Positions 26,041 to 35,194 of a stretch of DNA of 64,000 bases are shown piece after piece. The position numbers and the translations under genes are program-made. The stretch lies in NCBI RefSeq assembly GCF_001449115.1, contig NZ_LAIJ01000009.1:2114114-2178113 (forward strand), in the 5' to 3' direction. How positions within the stretch are numbered: the stretch's first letter is position 1; each line of letters begins with the position of its first letter. The notes beneath the pieces were generated by a model that saw only the letters and a program-made list of their open reading frames with translations, was not told the DNA's origin and did no database searches. The DNA is from Occallatibacter gabretensis (lineage in GTDB: Bacteria; Acidobacteriota; Terriglobia; Terriglobales; Acidobacteriaceae).

Positions 26041-26081
26041 AACGTTGAAGGGGACGCTCAAAGCGTCCCCTTCAACGTTTT
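26041..26081 (+). terminator. Strong intrinsic terminator after Lys-rich peptide gene
   Basis: An 18-bp perfect stem (26041-26058 with 26062-26079), CAA loop, then T residues. It begins 24 nt after the stop codon and insulates the unit from rsmE. Confidence 0.85.
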
Positions 26082-26143
26082 GCGCGAGATGTAGTCGAGA
26101 GCCTGCGGATCGCTAGAATCAATATGTTTGAAGGGATACCGAG

Positions 26144-26878
26144 ATGACACGCCGCCGCTGGATTGCCGAGCACTGGGATGAAGCCACAGCCACACTGACC
26201 GGAACGCAGGCTGAACACCTGGCGCGGGTGTTGCGCGCACAGCCTGGAATGGAAGCCGATGTGGTGGCGGGTGGGTTTGTGTTTCATGCGGAGATTGCAG
26301 CGGTTTCACCAGAAGAGGTTCGCTTCAATCTGCTTGCGGAACTGGAGGCTGATCCGGCTCTGCCGATTACGCTGGTGATTTCGATCTTCAAGTTTGACCA
26401 CATGGAGTGGGGCATTGAGAAGGCGACGGAGCTGGGCGTGACAACGATTGCGCCGGTGATTGCGCGGAGGACGGAGAAGCACCTGGCGCAGGCTGCGGCG
26501 AAGCGCGTGGAGCGGTGGCGGAGGATTGTGCATGAGGCGGCGAAGCAGTCGCGGCGATCAGATGTGCCGCTGATACTGGAGCCACAGCCGCTGGCAGAGC
26601 GAGTGAAAGCTGCTGGGGATGATGGGATGCGCATTGTGCTGGCGGAGCAGGAGCGCGGTGTGACGCTGCGCTCGGTACTCGCAGAGGCGATGAGTGCGTC
26701 TAGCAACGAGATGCCGAAGCTGGAGCTGGCCTTTGGTCCTGAAGGCGGATGGGCTCCGGAGGAAGAAGCGCTGTTTGATGCGAATGGCTGGCGCGCGGCT
26801 TCGCTTGGACCGCGGATTCTGCGTGCGGAGACTGCAGCGATTGCGGCGTTGGCTGTGGTGGGATCGTTTCTTGAGTAA
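26144..26878 (+). CDS. rsmE: 16S rRNA m3U1498 methyltransferase
   Basis: 244 residues, AAGGGA upstream of the ATG. An N-terminal PUA-like domain (RRRWIAEHW, HLARVLRAQPGM) is followed by a SPOUT methyltransferase domain: KFDHMEWGIEKATELGVTTI, RRIVHEAAKQSRRSDVP, FGPEGGWAPEEEALF and LGPRILRAETAAIAAL, the last two forming the trefoil-knot SAM site. It methylates U1498 of 16S rRNA. Length is as expected. It converges with the glycerol-facilitator gene (6-nt gap). Confidence 0.96.
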   Translation: MTRRRWIAEHWDEATATLTGTQAEHLARVLRAQPGMEADVVAGGFVFHAEIAAVSPEEVRFNLLAELEADPALPITLVISIFKFDHMEWGIEKATELGVTTIAPVIARRTEKHLAQAAAKRVERWRRIVHEAAKQSRRSDVPLILEPQPLAERVKAAGDDGMRIVLAEQERGVTLRSVLAEAMSASSNEMPKLELAFGPEGGWAPEEEALFDANGWRAASLGPRILRAETAAIAALAVVGSFLE

Positions 26879-26884
26879 GTGCCG

Positions 26885-27613
26885 TTAGAAATTAGCGAAG
26901 CGTAGGAAGAAGCCTGCGAGTGCGCCGCCGATGAGTGGGCCGAGGACTGGAATGGGTGCGTAGCTCCAGTTCGATCCGCCTTTGTCGGGGATGGGCGCGA
27001 GTGCGTGCACGAGTCGAGGACCGAGATCACGCGCGGGATTGATGGCGTAGCCCGTGGTGCCGCCGAGCGAGAGACCGATTCCCCAGACAAGGCTGGCGAC
27101 GAGCCATTGCCCGACTCCTGCTGCGGGACCGTTGGTAGCGACTCCGCGCGAAGAGATGGCTGCCGCGACGATGATGAGCACCGCGGTGCCGATGATTTCG
27201 CTGAGGAGATTGAAGGGCGTGGCTTTGACGGCGGGAGCGGTGCAGAAGATGCCGAGCTTCGCAGACTGATCGGGCGTGTGGCTCCAGTGCGGCCCGTAGT
27301 GAAGCGCCATGAGCGCGGAACCGGCGATGGCGCCAAGCATCTGCGCGGACCAGAGTGAGAGAAGCTGAGAGAAGTCTCCTGCGCGGACGGCGGATGCGAG
27401 CGAGATGGCGGGATTGAGATGTGCGAACCCACTGCCGCATGCCTGCGCGACGAGGACACCGCAAAGTACAGCGATTCCCCAGCCGGTGGTGACGACTATC
27501 CAGCCTGAGTCAGCGGCGTACGACTTGCGGAGGGTGACGCCGGCGTTGACGCCGTTGCCGAGCAGAATGAGAACCAGCGTGCCTAGAAATTCGCCGAACC
27601 AGACAGAGTGCAT
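26885..27613 (-). CDS. MIP-family channel (glycerol facilitator/aquaporin)
   Basis: 242 residues from ATG 27613 (AAGGA upstream); a TTG at 27655 is less likely. Six membrane helices surround the two half-helix motifs LNPAIS and INPARD. The Asp after the second NPAR and the DLGPR continuation are features of the aquaglyceroporin (GlpF) branch rather than of pure water channels. No glycerol kinase or dehydrogenase gene is adjacent, so the solute is unproven. Confidence 0.9.
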   Translation of the reverse strand: MHSVWFGEFLGTLVLILLGNGVNAGVTLRKSYAADSGWIVVTTGWGIAVLCGVLVAQACGSGFAHLNPAISLASAVRAGDFSQLLSLWSAQMLGAIAGSALMALHYGPHWSHTPDQSAKLGIFCTAPAVKATPFNLLSEIIGTAVLIIVAAAISSRGVATNGPAAGVGQWLVASLVWGIGLSLGGTTGYAINPARDLGPRLVHALAPIPDKGGSNWSYAPIPVLGPLIGGALAGFFLRFANF

Positions 27614-27718
27614 GCGCGGTTGTCCTTGCGTTAAACGTTGAATTGTAGAACCCAAGCATTGTTGCGTATGCGGGTGACATTCGCCAAGGTCCTTGGCAGA
27701 CGGCGGATGTGGATTCGA

Positions 27719-28792
27719 TTAAGGATGTGATTGCTGCGGCAAAGCAACTGCGTATTTCGACCAGTTGGTTAGTAGCTCATTCACGACGGTGTGGCCGACG
27801 ACGTACGCGGCTTCAAGCGAGGGGAGATAGGCGCTGTAGGTTCCGACGCGTTGCTCGGCGAGGCTCTCCGACGCGGTCATGCCGCGGGGCTGGCGATCGA
27901 AGTTGCTGACGGTGCGGAGGACGAGGATACGCGACAAATCGATGCGGCCCGCGTTGGCAAGGAAATGGAGCGATTGAAGTGTGCCGGTGTCTTCCATGGC
28001 GGTGGTGGCGAAGTTGCCTTTGTCGGCGGTGAAGTAGCGGGTCCATTCAGCGGCCCATGCGTCAAAGAGCTTGCCGTGCCAGTAGGTGGAGGATGAGACT
28101 TCGTCGCCGAGGGTGACGAAGGGAGGTTTCTGCGCGGCGGCTCCGTCAAAATTTGAGCGAACCTGTTTGAGCTTATCGGAGTCAGCGAGTGGAGTGTCTT
28201 TGGTGAGGGTGAAGGCCCACTCGGCGAGGCCCGCGTTGAGCTCGTAGAGCTGACCGGGAAGAGCGACGGCGGGCTGTTCGAAGGGACGCGTCTTGCGGAG
28301 AGGAATGAAGCCGGTAGACCAGTCAGGTGGAATCTCACGCGCGTCGATCTCATAGGCGAGATCTCCATCAATGACCCAACGCGCCCATGCGGCTGAGCCG
28401 AGAGAGATGCGATCGGGGCTGCCGCCGGCGATGCCTGCGATGATCCAGTAGGCATGGGAGAAGTCAAAGCGTGGGTCAAGACCCAGGGCCATGATTGTTG
28501 AGGCTGCAGAGGCTGTTCCCTGGCCGGTGAGGATGGCCATTTCACCGCGGTCATTCATGCGCGCGGCGTGATAGGCGGCAGGGAGCGGATAGATATGGTC
28601 GAGATGATCGCGCTCCACCCAGTACTGCAATTCGCCGGGCTTGTCTCCTGTGTCCTCGCCGAGCTCAAACATGGCGACGATGACAACCTTGACTGGAATG
28701 GGCGCGGATTGTGCGTTGACCAGACAACAGGAGGCGAAGAAAGCGCCGGTAAAAAGTGCGCGAGCAAAGTGGGGCAAGATACGGCGAGTCAT
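27719..28792 (-). CDS. Purine nucleoside permease (NUP family)
   Basis: 357 residues. A signal peptide (FARALFTGAFFASCCLVNAQ) precedes a domain starting VKVVIVAMFELGEDTGDKPG, then DHIYPLPAAYHAARMNDRGE, ILTGQGTASAASTIMALG and WIIAGIAGGSPDRISLGSAAW. The fold is that of nucleoside phosphorylases, and the family is named purine nucleoside permease (NUP) after the fungal transporter. In bacteria it is an exported protein whose true activity is unclear. It is divergent from the isoaspartyl peptidase gene with only 61 nt between starts, so they share a promoter region. Confidence 0.85.
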   Translation of the reverse strand: MTRRILPHFARALFTGAFFASCCLVNAQSAPIPVKVVIVAMFELGEDTGDKPGELQYWVERDHLDHIYPLPAAYHAARMNDRGEMAILTGQGTASAASTIMALGLDPRFDFSHAYWIIAGIAGGSPDRISLGSAAWARWVIDGDLAYEIDAREIPPDWSTGFIPLRKTRPFEQPAVALPGQLYELNAGLAEWAFTLTKDTPLADSDKLKQVRSNFDGAAAQKPPFVTLGDEVSSSTYWHGKLFDAWAAEWTRYFTADKGNFATTAMEDTGTLQSLHFLANAGRIDLSRILVLRTVSNFDRQPRGMTASESLAEQRVGTYSAYLPSLEAAYVVGHTVVNELLTNWSKYAVALPQQSHP

Positions 28793-28853
28793 GGCTGCGA
28801 TGGTAAATGCGATAGTAGGATGGATAAAAATAAATGTGAAGGGAATACGCGCG

Positions 28854-29921
28854 ATGAAACGATTCTGGCTGGCAGTGGCGACGATGGCGGTTTGTACGGC
28901 AGCAGGAGCGCAGCAGGCGGCAACGCATAAGTGGACGATTGTGGTGCATGGCGGCGCGGGTGTGATTGAACGCGTGGCGCTGGGGCCGGAGGGTGACAAG
29001 GCGTATCGCAAGAGCCTGACAGAGGCCACGATGGCGGGCGCAAAGATTCTTGACGCGGGCGGCACTGCTCTGGATGCGGTTGAGGCTACGCTGCATGTGC
29101 TGGAGGATGATCCGTTGTTTAATGCGGGGCGCGGAGCGGTATTTACTGCAGAAGGCAAGAATGAGATGGACTCCTCGATCATGGATGGCGCTACGTTGAA
29201 GGCCGGCGCAGTAGCGGGTGTGACCAAGACGCGGCATCCGATCAGCCTGGCGCGGGCGGTGATGGATAAGTCGCCGTATGTGATGATGGTTGGCCCTGGT
29301 GCGGACAACTTTGGAGCGAAGCAGGGGCTGAAGCAGGAGCCTCCGAGCTGGTTTTTTACGGAGTCGCGGTGGCAGGCGCTGGTGAAGCAGCTTGCCAAAG
29401 AGGGTAAGCCGATTCCTCCACGGCCTGAGGGCGTGCCGCCGGAGCCGGGCAAGACAGTACCGGTTGCGTTCTACTATGACGAGGCGGCGGACCCGCGCAG
29501 CCATGGGACAACGGGTGTTGTGGTGCTCGACCGTAACGGCAACCTTGCCGCAGGAACTTCGACAGGCGGATTGCAAGGCAAGATGCCGGGGCGTGTGGGC
29601 GACTCGCCGATTATTGGGGCGGGGACGTATGCGTCGAATCAATCATGCGCAGTTTCTGCGACGGGGTCGGGCGAATACTTTATCCGGCTGGGCGTAGCGC
29701 GGGAGATTTGCAACCTTGTGCGGTTCAAGGGAATGAAGATACAGGACGCGGCCGATGAGGTGATTCATCATGAGTTGGAGGCGCTGCATGGAGACGGCGG
29801 TGTGATTGCGCTTACGCCTGACGGACAGACGGCGTTCAGCTTTAATACGCCGGGAATGTTTCGTGCTCGGTTGGCGGAGGGCGGAAAGATTACTGTGGGG
29901 ATTTATAACGACGAGCAGTGA
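28854..29921 (+). CDS. Secreted isoaspartyl peptidase/L-asparaginase
   Basis: 355 residues from ATG 28854 (AAGGGA upstream). A signal peptide (FWLAVATMAVCTAAGAQQ) puts it in the periplasm. It belongs to the Ntn-hydrolase asparaginase_2 family: WTIVVHGGAGVIER at the N-terminus, NAGRGAVFTAEG, and the autocleavage point HGTTGVV, where T219 becomes the nucleophile after cleavage. GTSTGGLQGKMPGRVGDSPI and GAGTYA close the active site. These enzymes split isoaspartyl dipeptides and asparagine. Confidence 0.93.
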   Translation: MKRFWLAVATMAVCTAAGAQQAATHKWTIVVHGGAGVIERVALGPEGDKAYRKSLTEATMAGAKILDAGGTALDAVEATLHVLEDDPLFNAGRGAVFTAEGKNEMDSSIMDGATLKAGAVAGVTKTRHPISLARAVMDKSPYVMMVGPGADNFGAKQGLKQEPPSWFFTESRWQALVKQLAKEGKPIPPRPEGVPPEPGKTVPVAFYYDEAADPRSHGTTGVVVLDRNGNLAAGTSTGGLQGKMPGRVGDSPIIGAGTYASNQSCAVSATGSGEYFIRLGVAREICNLVRFKGMKIQDAADEVIHHELEALHGDGGVIALTPDGQTAFSFNTPGMFRARLAEGGKITVGIYNDEQ

Positions 29922-29934
29922 GAGAAATCCTGCA

Positions 29935-29978
29935 GCAAAGCAAAACGGACCGGCGATTGCCGGTCCGTTTTGCTTTGC
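29935..29978. terminator. Bidirectional intrinsic terminator
   Basis: A 20-bp perfect stem with a GATT loop. The stem ends AAAGCAAAAC/GTTTTGCTTT, so both strands present a T-rich 3' side. It separates the converging isoaspartyl peptidase and protease genes. Confidence 0.85.
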
Positions 29979-29991
29979 GACGTATGTGTGA

Positions 29992-31668
29992 TTAGCGCTG
30001 GGCACCCGTGGCGGCAGGAGTTTCGTTGCGCGCCTGGGCCTTTTGTGTCAGCACCTTGTGAGCGGTGTCTTCAAGCGACTGCGCTTCAGGCAAGAAGGTG
30101 AGCGCCTTCTGAATCATCGGATCCCAGTCTGCGAGAACGCGCAGGCCGGCAACGGAGCCGAACTGGCTGCCTAGAACGCCGTCCTTGATATTGACCTTGA
30201 TCCAGTCCAGATTGTCGGCGATGTCTTTGTCCGTATACTGCACGCCTTCATTGGTGAGGTACTGCTTGAAGCTGGTGATCACGGAATCGTCTACCTGGAA
30301 GCTGCGGTCGACGGAGGCGTGGGTGGAGAAGTAGAACGGCGCGTAGTGGAAGAAGGCGTTGTGATACAAAACCTCGTCCTGGAAGTGGTTGGACTTGGGC
30401 GTTTCAACCTTCTCGTCAGGAGTGATTCCGCCTCCGCCATAGACGGTGCGGCCAGCATCGGTCATCTTCACTTCGCGATTGTTGCCGTCGGCGGCGCCGG
30501 CATGATTGTAGTAGTAATCGTAGAGCGAAACGCCTTCGTAGTTGCGCTGGATGAGGCGGCCGGATGGCGTGTAGTAGTGATACGTGGTCAGCGCAAGGCC
30601 GGTGTTCTCGCTCAGGTTGTACACGGTCTGCACCAGACCCTTGCCGAAGGTGGTTTCGCCAACGATGAGAGCGCGGTCATGATCCTGCAGCGCACCAGAG
30701 ACAATCTCCGCGGCTGACGCGGTGTTGCGATTGACGAGAACAACGATTGGGAATGTCTTGCCGCCGTTGCCATGTGTTGCGGTGTAGTTCTGATCGGGAT
30801 AGGCGCGTCCGCGCTGCGAAACAATCGTCTGACCCTTGGCGAGCAGGTGATCACAGATCTCGACCGCCTGGCTGAGCAGGCCGCCGGGATTTCCACGCAG
30901 GTCAAGAACGAGTCCCTTCAGGTTGCTGAAGCCATCGACGGCGTCATCGACTTCCTGTGCGCTGGTTTCCATGAACTGCGTGAGGTGGACGTAACCGACG
31001 CCTGGGCGGATTTCATACTTGAGATCGACGGAGGGATGCGGAATCTCGTCCCGGACGAGATCGAAGACTAGCGGCTTGGGCTGGCCGGCGCGCGACATGC
31101 TGACCTGCACATGCGTGCCTTTGGGGCCCTTAAGATTTTTGGCCACGGAGTCGGAGTTGTTGATGATGTTGGGGTCATTGCCATCCGGGCCAACGGTGAC
31201 AGGCTTGCCATCCACGGAGACGATGACGTCGGCCGGGCGGATGCCGGCGCGGAAGGAGGGAGTGCCTTCATACGGCGTGATGACGACGACCTGATCCTTG
31301 CCGGTTTTCGGATCACGCTGCTGCTGGATCAACATACCGACACCGTAATAATGGCCGCGCTGATCCTCGCGCATCTTGGCGTAGGACTTGGGATCATAGA
31401 AATTGGAATGCGGATCGAGGGTTCGCAACATGCCGGGGATGGCACCGTCGTAGATGGCAGCATCCGCCTTGTCGCCAGTGATGGGTTCGGCGTAGTTCTG
31501 CTCCACGAGAGAGTAGACATTGGTGAAGGTCTTGAGGCTGTCGCGGATCTGGCTTTCATCCTCTGAGGATTGCGCGCCGACCTTGCGCTGCAGCACGGAG
31601 CCGGCAACGGCCATGACGGCGAAGAAAAGGACGAGGAAGAAAAGTGCGCGGCGGGCGCGGGGAGTCAT
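29992..31668 (-). CDS. S41 C-terminal processing protease (Ctp)
   Basis: 558 residues from ATG 31668 (GGAGG upstream; a longer reading to 31725 is possible). One N-terminal membrane anchor (ALFFLVLFFAVMAVAGSVL, 8-26) holds it in the inner membrane with the catalytic part in the periplasm. A PDZ domain (about 105-200; GTPSFRAGIRPADVIVSVDG) precedes the peptidase core with LDLRGNPGGLLSQAVEI, nucleophile S318 in NTASAAEIVSGALQD and general base K343 in TTFGKGLVQ. It trims the C-termini of envelope proteins. A C-terminal region of about 150 residues is extra compared with the smallest members. Confidence 0.95.
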   Translation of the reverse strand: MTPRARRALFFLVLFFAVMAVAGSVLQRKVGAQSSEDESQIRDSLKTFTNVYSLVEQNYAEPITGDKADAAIYDGAIPGMLRTLDPHSNFYDPKSYAKMREDQRGHYYGVGMLIQQQRDPKTGKDQVVVITPYEGTPSFRAGIRPADVIVSVDGKPVTVGPDGNDPNIINNSDSVAKNLKGPKGTHVQVSMSRAGQPKPLVFDLVRDEIPHPSVDLKYEIRPGVGYVHLTQFMETSAQEVDDAVDGFSNLKGLVLDLRGNPGGLLSQAVEICDHLLAKGQTIVSQRGRAYPDQNYTATHGNGGKTFPIVVLVNRNTASAAEIVSGALQDHDRALIVGETTFGKGLVQTVYNLSENTGLALTTYHYYTPSGRLIQRNYEGVSLYDYYYNHAGAADGNNREVKMTDAGRTVYGGGGITPDEKVETPKSNHFQDEVLYHNAFFHYAPFYFSTHASVDRSFQVDDSVITSFKQYLTNEGVQYTDKDIADNLDWIKVNIKDGVLGSQFGSVAGLRVLADWDPMIQKALTFLPEAQSLEDTAHKVLTQKAQARNETPAATGAQR

Positions 31669-31931
31669 ATGCAGCTGGAACCTCCGGGCGCAGGCTGAGG
31701 CGCGAGCCACGATATGGCCCGCCACAGCATGAGCCGTGAGCTAAAGTATAGCACCGGCTTTATGGACGCCGCGGCGGGTGCGGCGGTTAGCAATACGCGT
31801 TCCAAACAGATTTTGGAATATATGCGGGCCAGGGTCTGCCTATTGCCGATTCTGCTCCGCGGATGGCTCTCCCGGCATTTACAATGACGTCTATAAGACA
31901 GGTGATTCCATCTGTGCCTGTTATGTGCCGA

Positions 31932-33731
31932 ATGATGACATTGAGATTGCTTCGTACTCCCGCGGTGTCTGCGTCCATGCTCTCCATGGTTGGCGCCATG
32001 CTGCTCGCTGTTCCGGCCTTTTCGCAGGCCAAACCCGTTGCCGAGCCGGCCAGCCCTTATGGCGGCGCGACCGTGGAAGAGATTATCGCCCGCGTGAACG
32101 ACCAGATCATTACGCGCTCTGACTATGACCGCGCGATGAAGGAACTGGACGATGAAGGCCGCCAGCGTGGGATGACCATGCAGCAGCTCTCAGAGGCGCA
32201 TAAGGATCTGCTGCGCAATCTGGTCGACCAGCAGCTTTGGCTCTCCAAGGGCAAGGAACTGGGAGTTACCGGCGACACGGAGCTGGTCAACCGGCTGAAC
32301 GAGATTCGCAAGCAGTACAACCTGGGTTCGATGGATGACCTGGCGAAGGCGGCTCAGGAGCAGGGCGTTTCTTTTGAGGATTTCAAGGCGAATATTCGCA
32401 ACCAGATCATTACGCAGCAGGTGATGCGTGACGAGGTGGGCCGGCGCATCAACGTTACACCGGGTGAGGCACAGCGCTACTTTGAGGAGCACAAGCAGGA
32501 TTATGTGCAGCCGGAGAGCGTACATCTGAACGAGATTCTGGTTTCGACCGGCACCGGCGATGCGGACGAGGCGAAGACAGCAGCAGCCAAGGCCAAGGCG
32601 GATGATATTGAGGCCAAGCTGAAGGGCGGCGCTGATTTTGCGCAGCTGGCGCGCACTTCAAGCGATGGGCAGACGGCGGGCGAAGGCGGCGAGCTGGGTG
32701 AGTACAAGCGCGGCGCGCTGGCCAAAGTGCTGGAAGATGCAACCTTCGGCCTGAATGCGGGGCAGTACACCGAGCCGATTCGGACACGTCAGGGTTATGT
32801 GATTCTGAAGGTCACGCAACACCACACGGGGGGAGCACCGGAGTTTAAAGACGTTCAGGGTCAGGTAGAAGAAGCCTATTACATGACCAAGATGGAGCCG
32901 GCCATGCGCGAATATCTGACCAAGATGCGCGAGGACTCCTACGTCACCATCAAGCCAGGCTACGACGACACGGGCGCGACGACGAACAAGCGGATTAACC
33001 CTATCGCTTACTCGACATATACTCCACCGGCTCCGAAGAAAAAGAAGAAGGTGGAGCGCACGCGGTTCCGCGAGAACGCGCATTTCCGCGAAAAGTCGCC
33101 GCAGGTCGTGAATGTTTCCGCAACCACGACTACGACTACTCCCGCAGCCGCGAAGAAGACCACGCAAGCTGCCGAGAAGCCGGGTAAGAAGGAAAAGATT
33201 CGCTTCGGCAAGGCTCCGACGAAGACGCTGCCTACAGCTGCTACAGCAACTCCGACAGAAGATGCAAATGGAGCTTCGGGAGCAACGGCAGCCACGGCGA
33301 CAGCAGGCACGCAGGTGGCGCAGAATACCGAGCCGGACAATCCGCTGGAACAGGCTGCGCCGCAGAAGAAGTCGCGCTTCAGTGAGCGCGCGAAGCAGCC
33401 GAAGCAGCCTAAGCCAACTGCGACATCTCTGAAAGACGCGCAGACTCCTGCGCCGGCAGAAGCGAGCGAGGTTGCAGATCGCCAGACGCAGTCGCAGCCG
33501 CTTGGCCTGGGTGGCGCTACTGACGCCAAGAAGAAGAAGGACAACGCTACAACGGGCGAGAAGACGCGCTTCAGCCAGCGGAAGCCGGATGATGCGCAAA
33601 AGAGCGGCGAGCCTGCGCAGCCCACGCCGATTCCGCAGGCACAGGGTGCACCTGCTGCACAGCAGCCGCCAGCCCAAGCTCCGGCACCGGCACCACAACC
33701 GCAAACTCCAGCACCGCAACCGCAACAATAA
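31932..33731 (+). CDS. SurA-like periplasmic peptidyl-prolyl isomerase with repetitive basic tail
   Basis: 599 residues from ATG 31932; in-frame ATGs at 31863 and 31884 are alternatives. A signal peptide (SMLSMVGAMLLAVPAFSQ) leads to a SurA N-terminal chaperone domain (EEIIARVNDQIITRSDYDRA through VTPGEAQRYFEEHK, about 45-200) and a parvulin domain (LNEILVSTGTGDADEA, GADFAQLARTSSDGQTAGEGGELGEY, about 205-315). From about 370 the chain is disordered and low-complexity, with repeats of a basic-R-F unit (RTRFREN, KIRFGKA, KSRFSER, KTRFSQR) in Ala/Thr/Pro/Gln-rich linkers. The first two domains fold outer-membrane proteins; the tail is unexplained. Confidence 0.88.
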   Translation: MMTLRLLRTPAVSASMLSMVGAMLLAVPAFSQAKPVAEPASPYGGATVEEIIARVNDQIITRSDYDRAMKELDDEGRQRGMTMQQLSEAHKDLLRNLVDQQLWLSKGKELGVTGDTELVNRLNEIRKQYNLGSMDDLAKAAQEQGVSFEDFKANIRNQIITQQVMRDEVGRRINVTPGEAQRYFEEHKQDYVQPESVHLNEILVSTGTGDADEAKTAAAKAKADDIEAKLKGGADFAQLARTSSDGQTAGEGGELGEYKRGALAKVLEDATFGLNAGQYTEPIRTRQGYVILKVTQHHTGGAPEFKDVQGQVEEAYYMTKMEPAMREYLTKMREDSYVTIKPGYDDTGATTNKRINPIAYSTYTPPAPKKKKKVERTRFRENAHFREKSPQVVNVSATTTTTTPAAAKKTTQAAEKPGKKEKIRFGKAPTKTLPTAATATPTEDANGASGATAATATAGTQVAQNTEPDNPLEQAAPQKKSRFSERAKQPKQPKPTATSLKDAQTPAPAEASEVADRQTQSQPLGLGGATDAKKKKDNATTGEKTRFSQRKPDDAQKSGEPAQPTPIPQAQGAPAAQQPPAQAPAPAPQPQTPAPQPQQ

Positions 33732-33744
33732 AAGCAAACGTGCG

Positions 33745-33781
33745 GCAAAGGCCCTCAGTGCGCTGAGGGCCTTTGCTTTTT
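33745..33781 (+). terminator. Intrinsic terminator after SurA-like gene
   Basis: GCAAAGGCCCTCAG pairs with CTGAGGGCCTTTGC around a TGCG loop, followed by five T. It begins 14 nt after the stop and ends 48 nt before the next gene. Confidence 0.88.
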
Positions 33782-33828
33782 GTGACACGCTGTCCGAGAC
33801 CGGTCTTGTGCTTTATCCTTCCGTAAAG

Positions 33829-34812
33829 ATGAAGACATTGTTTGTTTCCGATCTGACTTCGATGCGCGAGGGAGATTCCGTCGAAGGTTTTTTCCTCGTT
33901 CTTGAAAAGCAGCAGCGTACGGGTAAAACCGGAAGCTCTTACTTCTCCGTACGGCTCGCGGATAAATCGGGCGACGTGGATGGCCGTATCTGGAGCCCTG
34001 CCGACCCGGAGATCAAGGAGTTCGAGAAGGGCGAAATCGTAAAGATACGCGGCGCGTATAGCCCTTTCAACGACAAGCCGCAGCTGAAGGTCGATAAGCT
34101 TCGTGTGGCTAAGCCGGACGAGGTTGATAAAGCCGACTACCTGCCGACGACGACGTACGATGTGGCGGCGCTTTGGGCTGAGCTCGAGGGCTTTGTGGCG
34201 AGCTTTACGGAGCCGCATCTGAAGCTGCTGATTGAGACTCTGATCCATGATGAGCGGATCGGCGGCAAATATCGCGAGGCTCCTGCGGCCAAGCAGTTGC
34301 ATCATGCGTGGCTGGGCGGGCTGCTGGAACATGTGGTGAGCTTGCTGAGGCTGGCTGATCGCGTGATTCCAAATTACCCGATACTGAATCGTGATCTGGT
34401 GCTGACGGGCGTGATTCTGCATGATATCGGCAAGGTTCAGGAGCTGGCCTGGGAGTCGGGCTTCGAGTACACGGTGGAGGGCGTGCTGCTAGGCCATATC
34501 CAGATGGGATATGAGCTGGCGGCGAAGACGATGGATACGCTAGCCGATTTTCCGCCTCGGCTGCGGACGCTGGTGCTGCATCTGATCCTGTCCCATCATG
34601 GCAAGCTTGAATTTGGTTCGCCGAAGCTGCCGATGATTCCTGAGGCGCTGGCATTGAGCTTCGTGGACGATTTCGACGCGAAGATGATGGCTGTGCAGCA
34701 GGAGTTCGACAAGTGCGCCCGCGAGGGTAAGGCTGCGGATGAGATGACGGGCAAGGTTTGGGCGCTGGATCAGCGACAGTTGCTGAATACGAAGGGTTGG
34801 CTGGCTAAATGA
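33829..34812 (+). CDS. YhaM-type 3'-5' exoribonuclease (OB fold + HD)
   Basis: 327 residues from ATG 33829; the frame extends upstream through the terminator but that part is not coding. Residues 1-95 form an OB fold (VEGFFLVLEKQQRTGKTGSSY, RGAYSPFNDKPQL). Residues about 150-310 form an HD phosphohydrolase domain with QLHHAWLGGLLEHVVSL, VILHDIGKVQEL (H198-D199) and ILSHHGKLEFGSP. This is the layout of YhaM/CBF1, an RNA (and single-strand DNA) 3'-5' exonuclease best known from Firmicutes. Metal-ion dependence is expected. Confidence 0.88.
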   Translation: MKTLFVSDLTSMREGDSVEGFFLVLEKQQRTGKTGSSYFSVRLADKSGDVDGRIWSPADPEIKEFEKGEIVKIRGAYSPFNDKPQLKVDKLRVAKPDEVDKADYLPTTTYDVAALWAELEGFVASFTEPHLKLLIETLIHDERIGGKYREAPAAKQLHHAWLGGLLEHVVSLLRLADRVIPNYPILNRDLVLTGVILHDIGKVQELAWESGFEYTVEGVLLGHIQMGYELAAKTMDTLADFPPRLRTLVLHLILSHHGKLEFGSPKLPMIPEALALSFVDDFDAKMMAVQQEFDKCAREGKAADEMTGKVWALDQRQLLNTKGWLAK

Positions 34813-34912
34813 TTTCCGTAAGCAGGGCAGTGGATAGATTGTGGGTTGTAACTCTGCAGTGCTCCCACCGTCTGGCTTATATGGCTTGCCATTCGTAAAA
34901 ATCCTCGTGTTT

Positions 34913-35194
34913 TCAAGCATGCCCTTGATGCTGTTTGACATATTCGCGAAGCGCTGTATTCATGCGCGTTTGATAGCCAGTACCCTGTTTCTGGAACCAG
35001 TCGATAATATCGGCGTCAATGCGCAGAGAAAGTGGTTTCTTAATTGGGCGGAAGAGCGCGCTGCGAACGCCTTCGCTCCAATTCGTAATCTCCGGCATCT
35101 CGGAGGTGTCTATTTCACTCTCAGGCATTGCCGCAAGCGCATCGAGCTCCATCTGCAGCTTTTTTGTCAATGGTTTGCGATTATCTTTCTTCAT
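34913..35194 (-). CDS. brnA: BrnA-type antitoxin
   Basis: 93 residues from ATG 35194 (GGGAG upstream). It begins with a basic segment (KKDNRKPLTKK) and ends with the BrnA/DUF4415 ribbon-helix-helix domain: KKPLSLRIDADIIDWFQ, GTGYQTRMNTALREYV. BrnA neutralises the BrnT ribonuclease and represses its own promoter. The start overlaps the end of the broken brnT by 14 nt, the usual brnTA arrangement. The antitoxin frame is intact although the toxin is not. A perfect palindrome at 35481-35502 is the likely binding site. Confidence 0.88.
   Translation of the reverse strand: MKKDNRKPLTKKLQMELDALAAMPESEIDTSEMPEITNWSEGVRSALFRPIKKPLSLRIDADIIDWFQKQGTGYQTRMNTALREYVKQHQGHA

Noticed and set aside
26284..27459. 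391-codon antisense frame over rsmE and the MIP channel
   Set aside because: Low-complexity Ser/Arg/Pro composition; both genes on the true frames are clearly identified.
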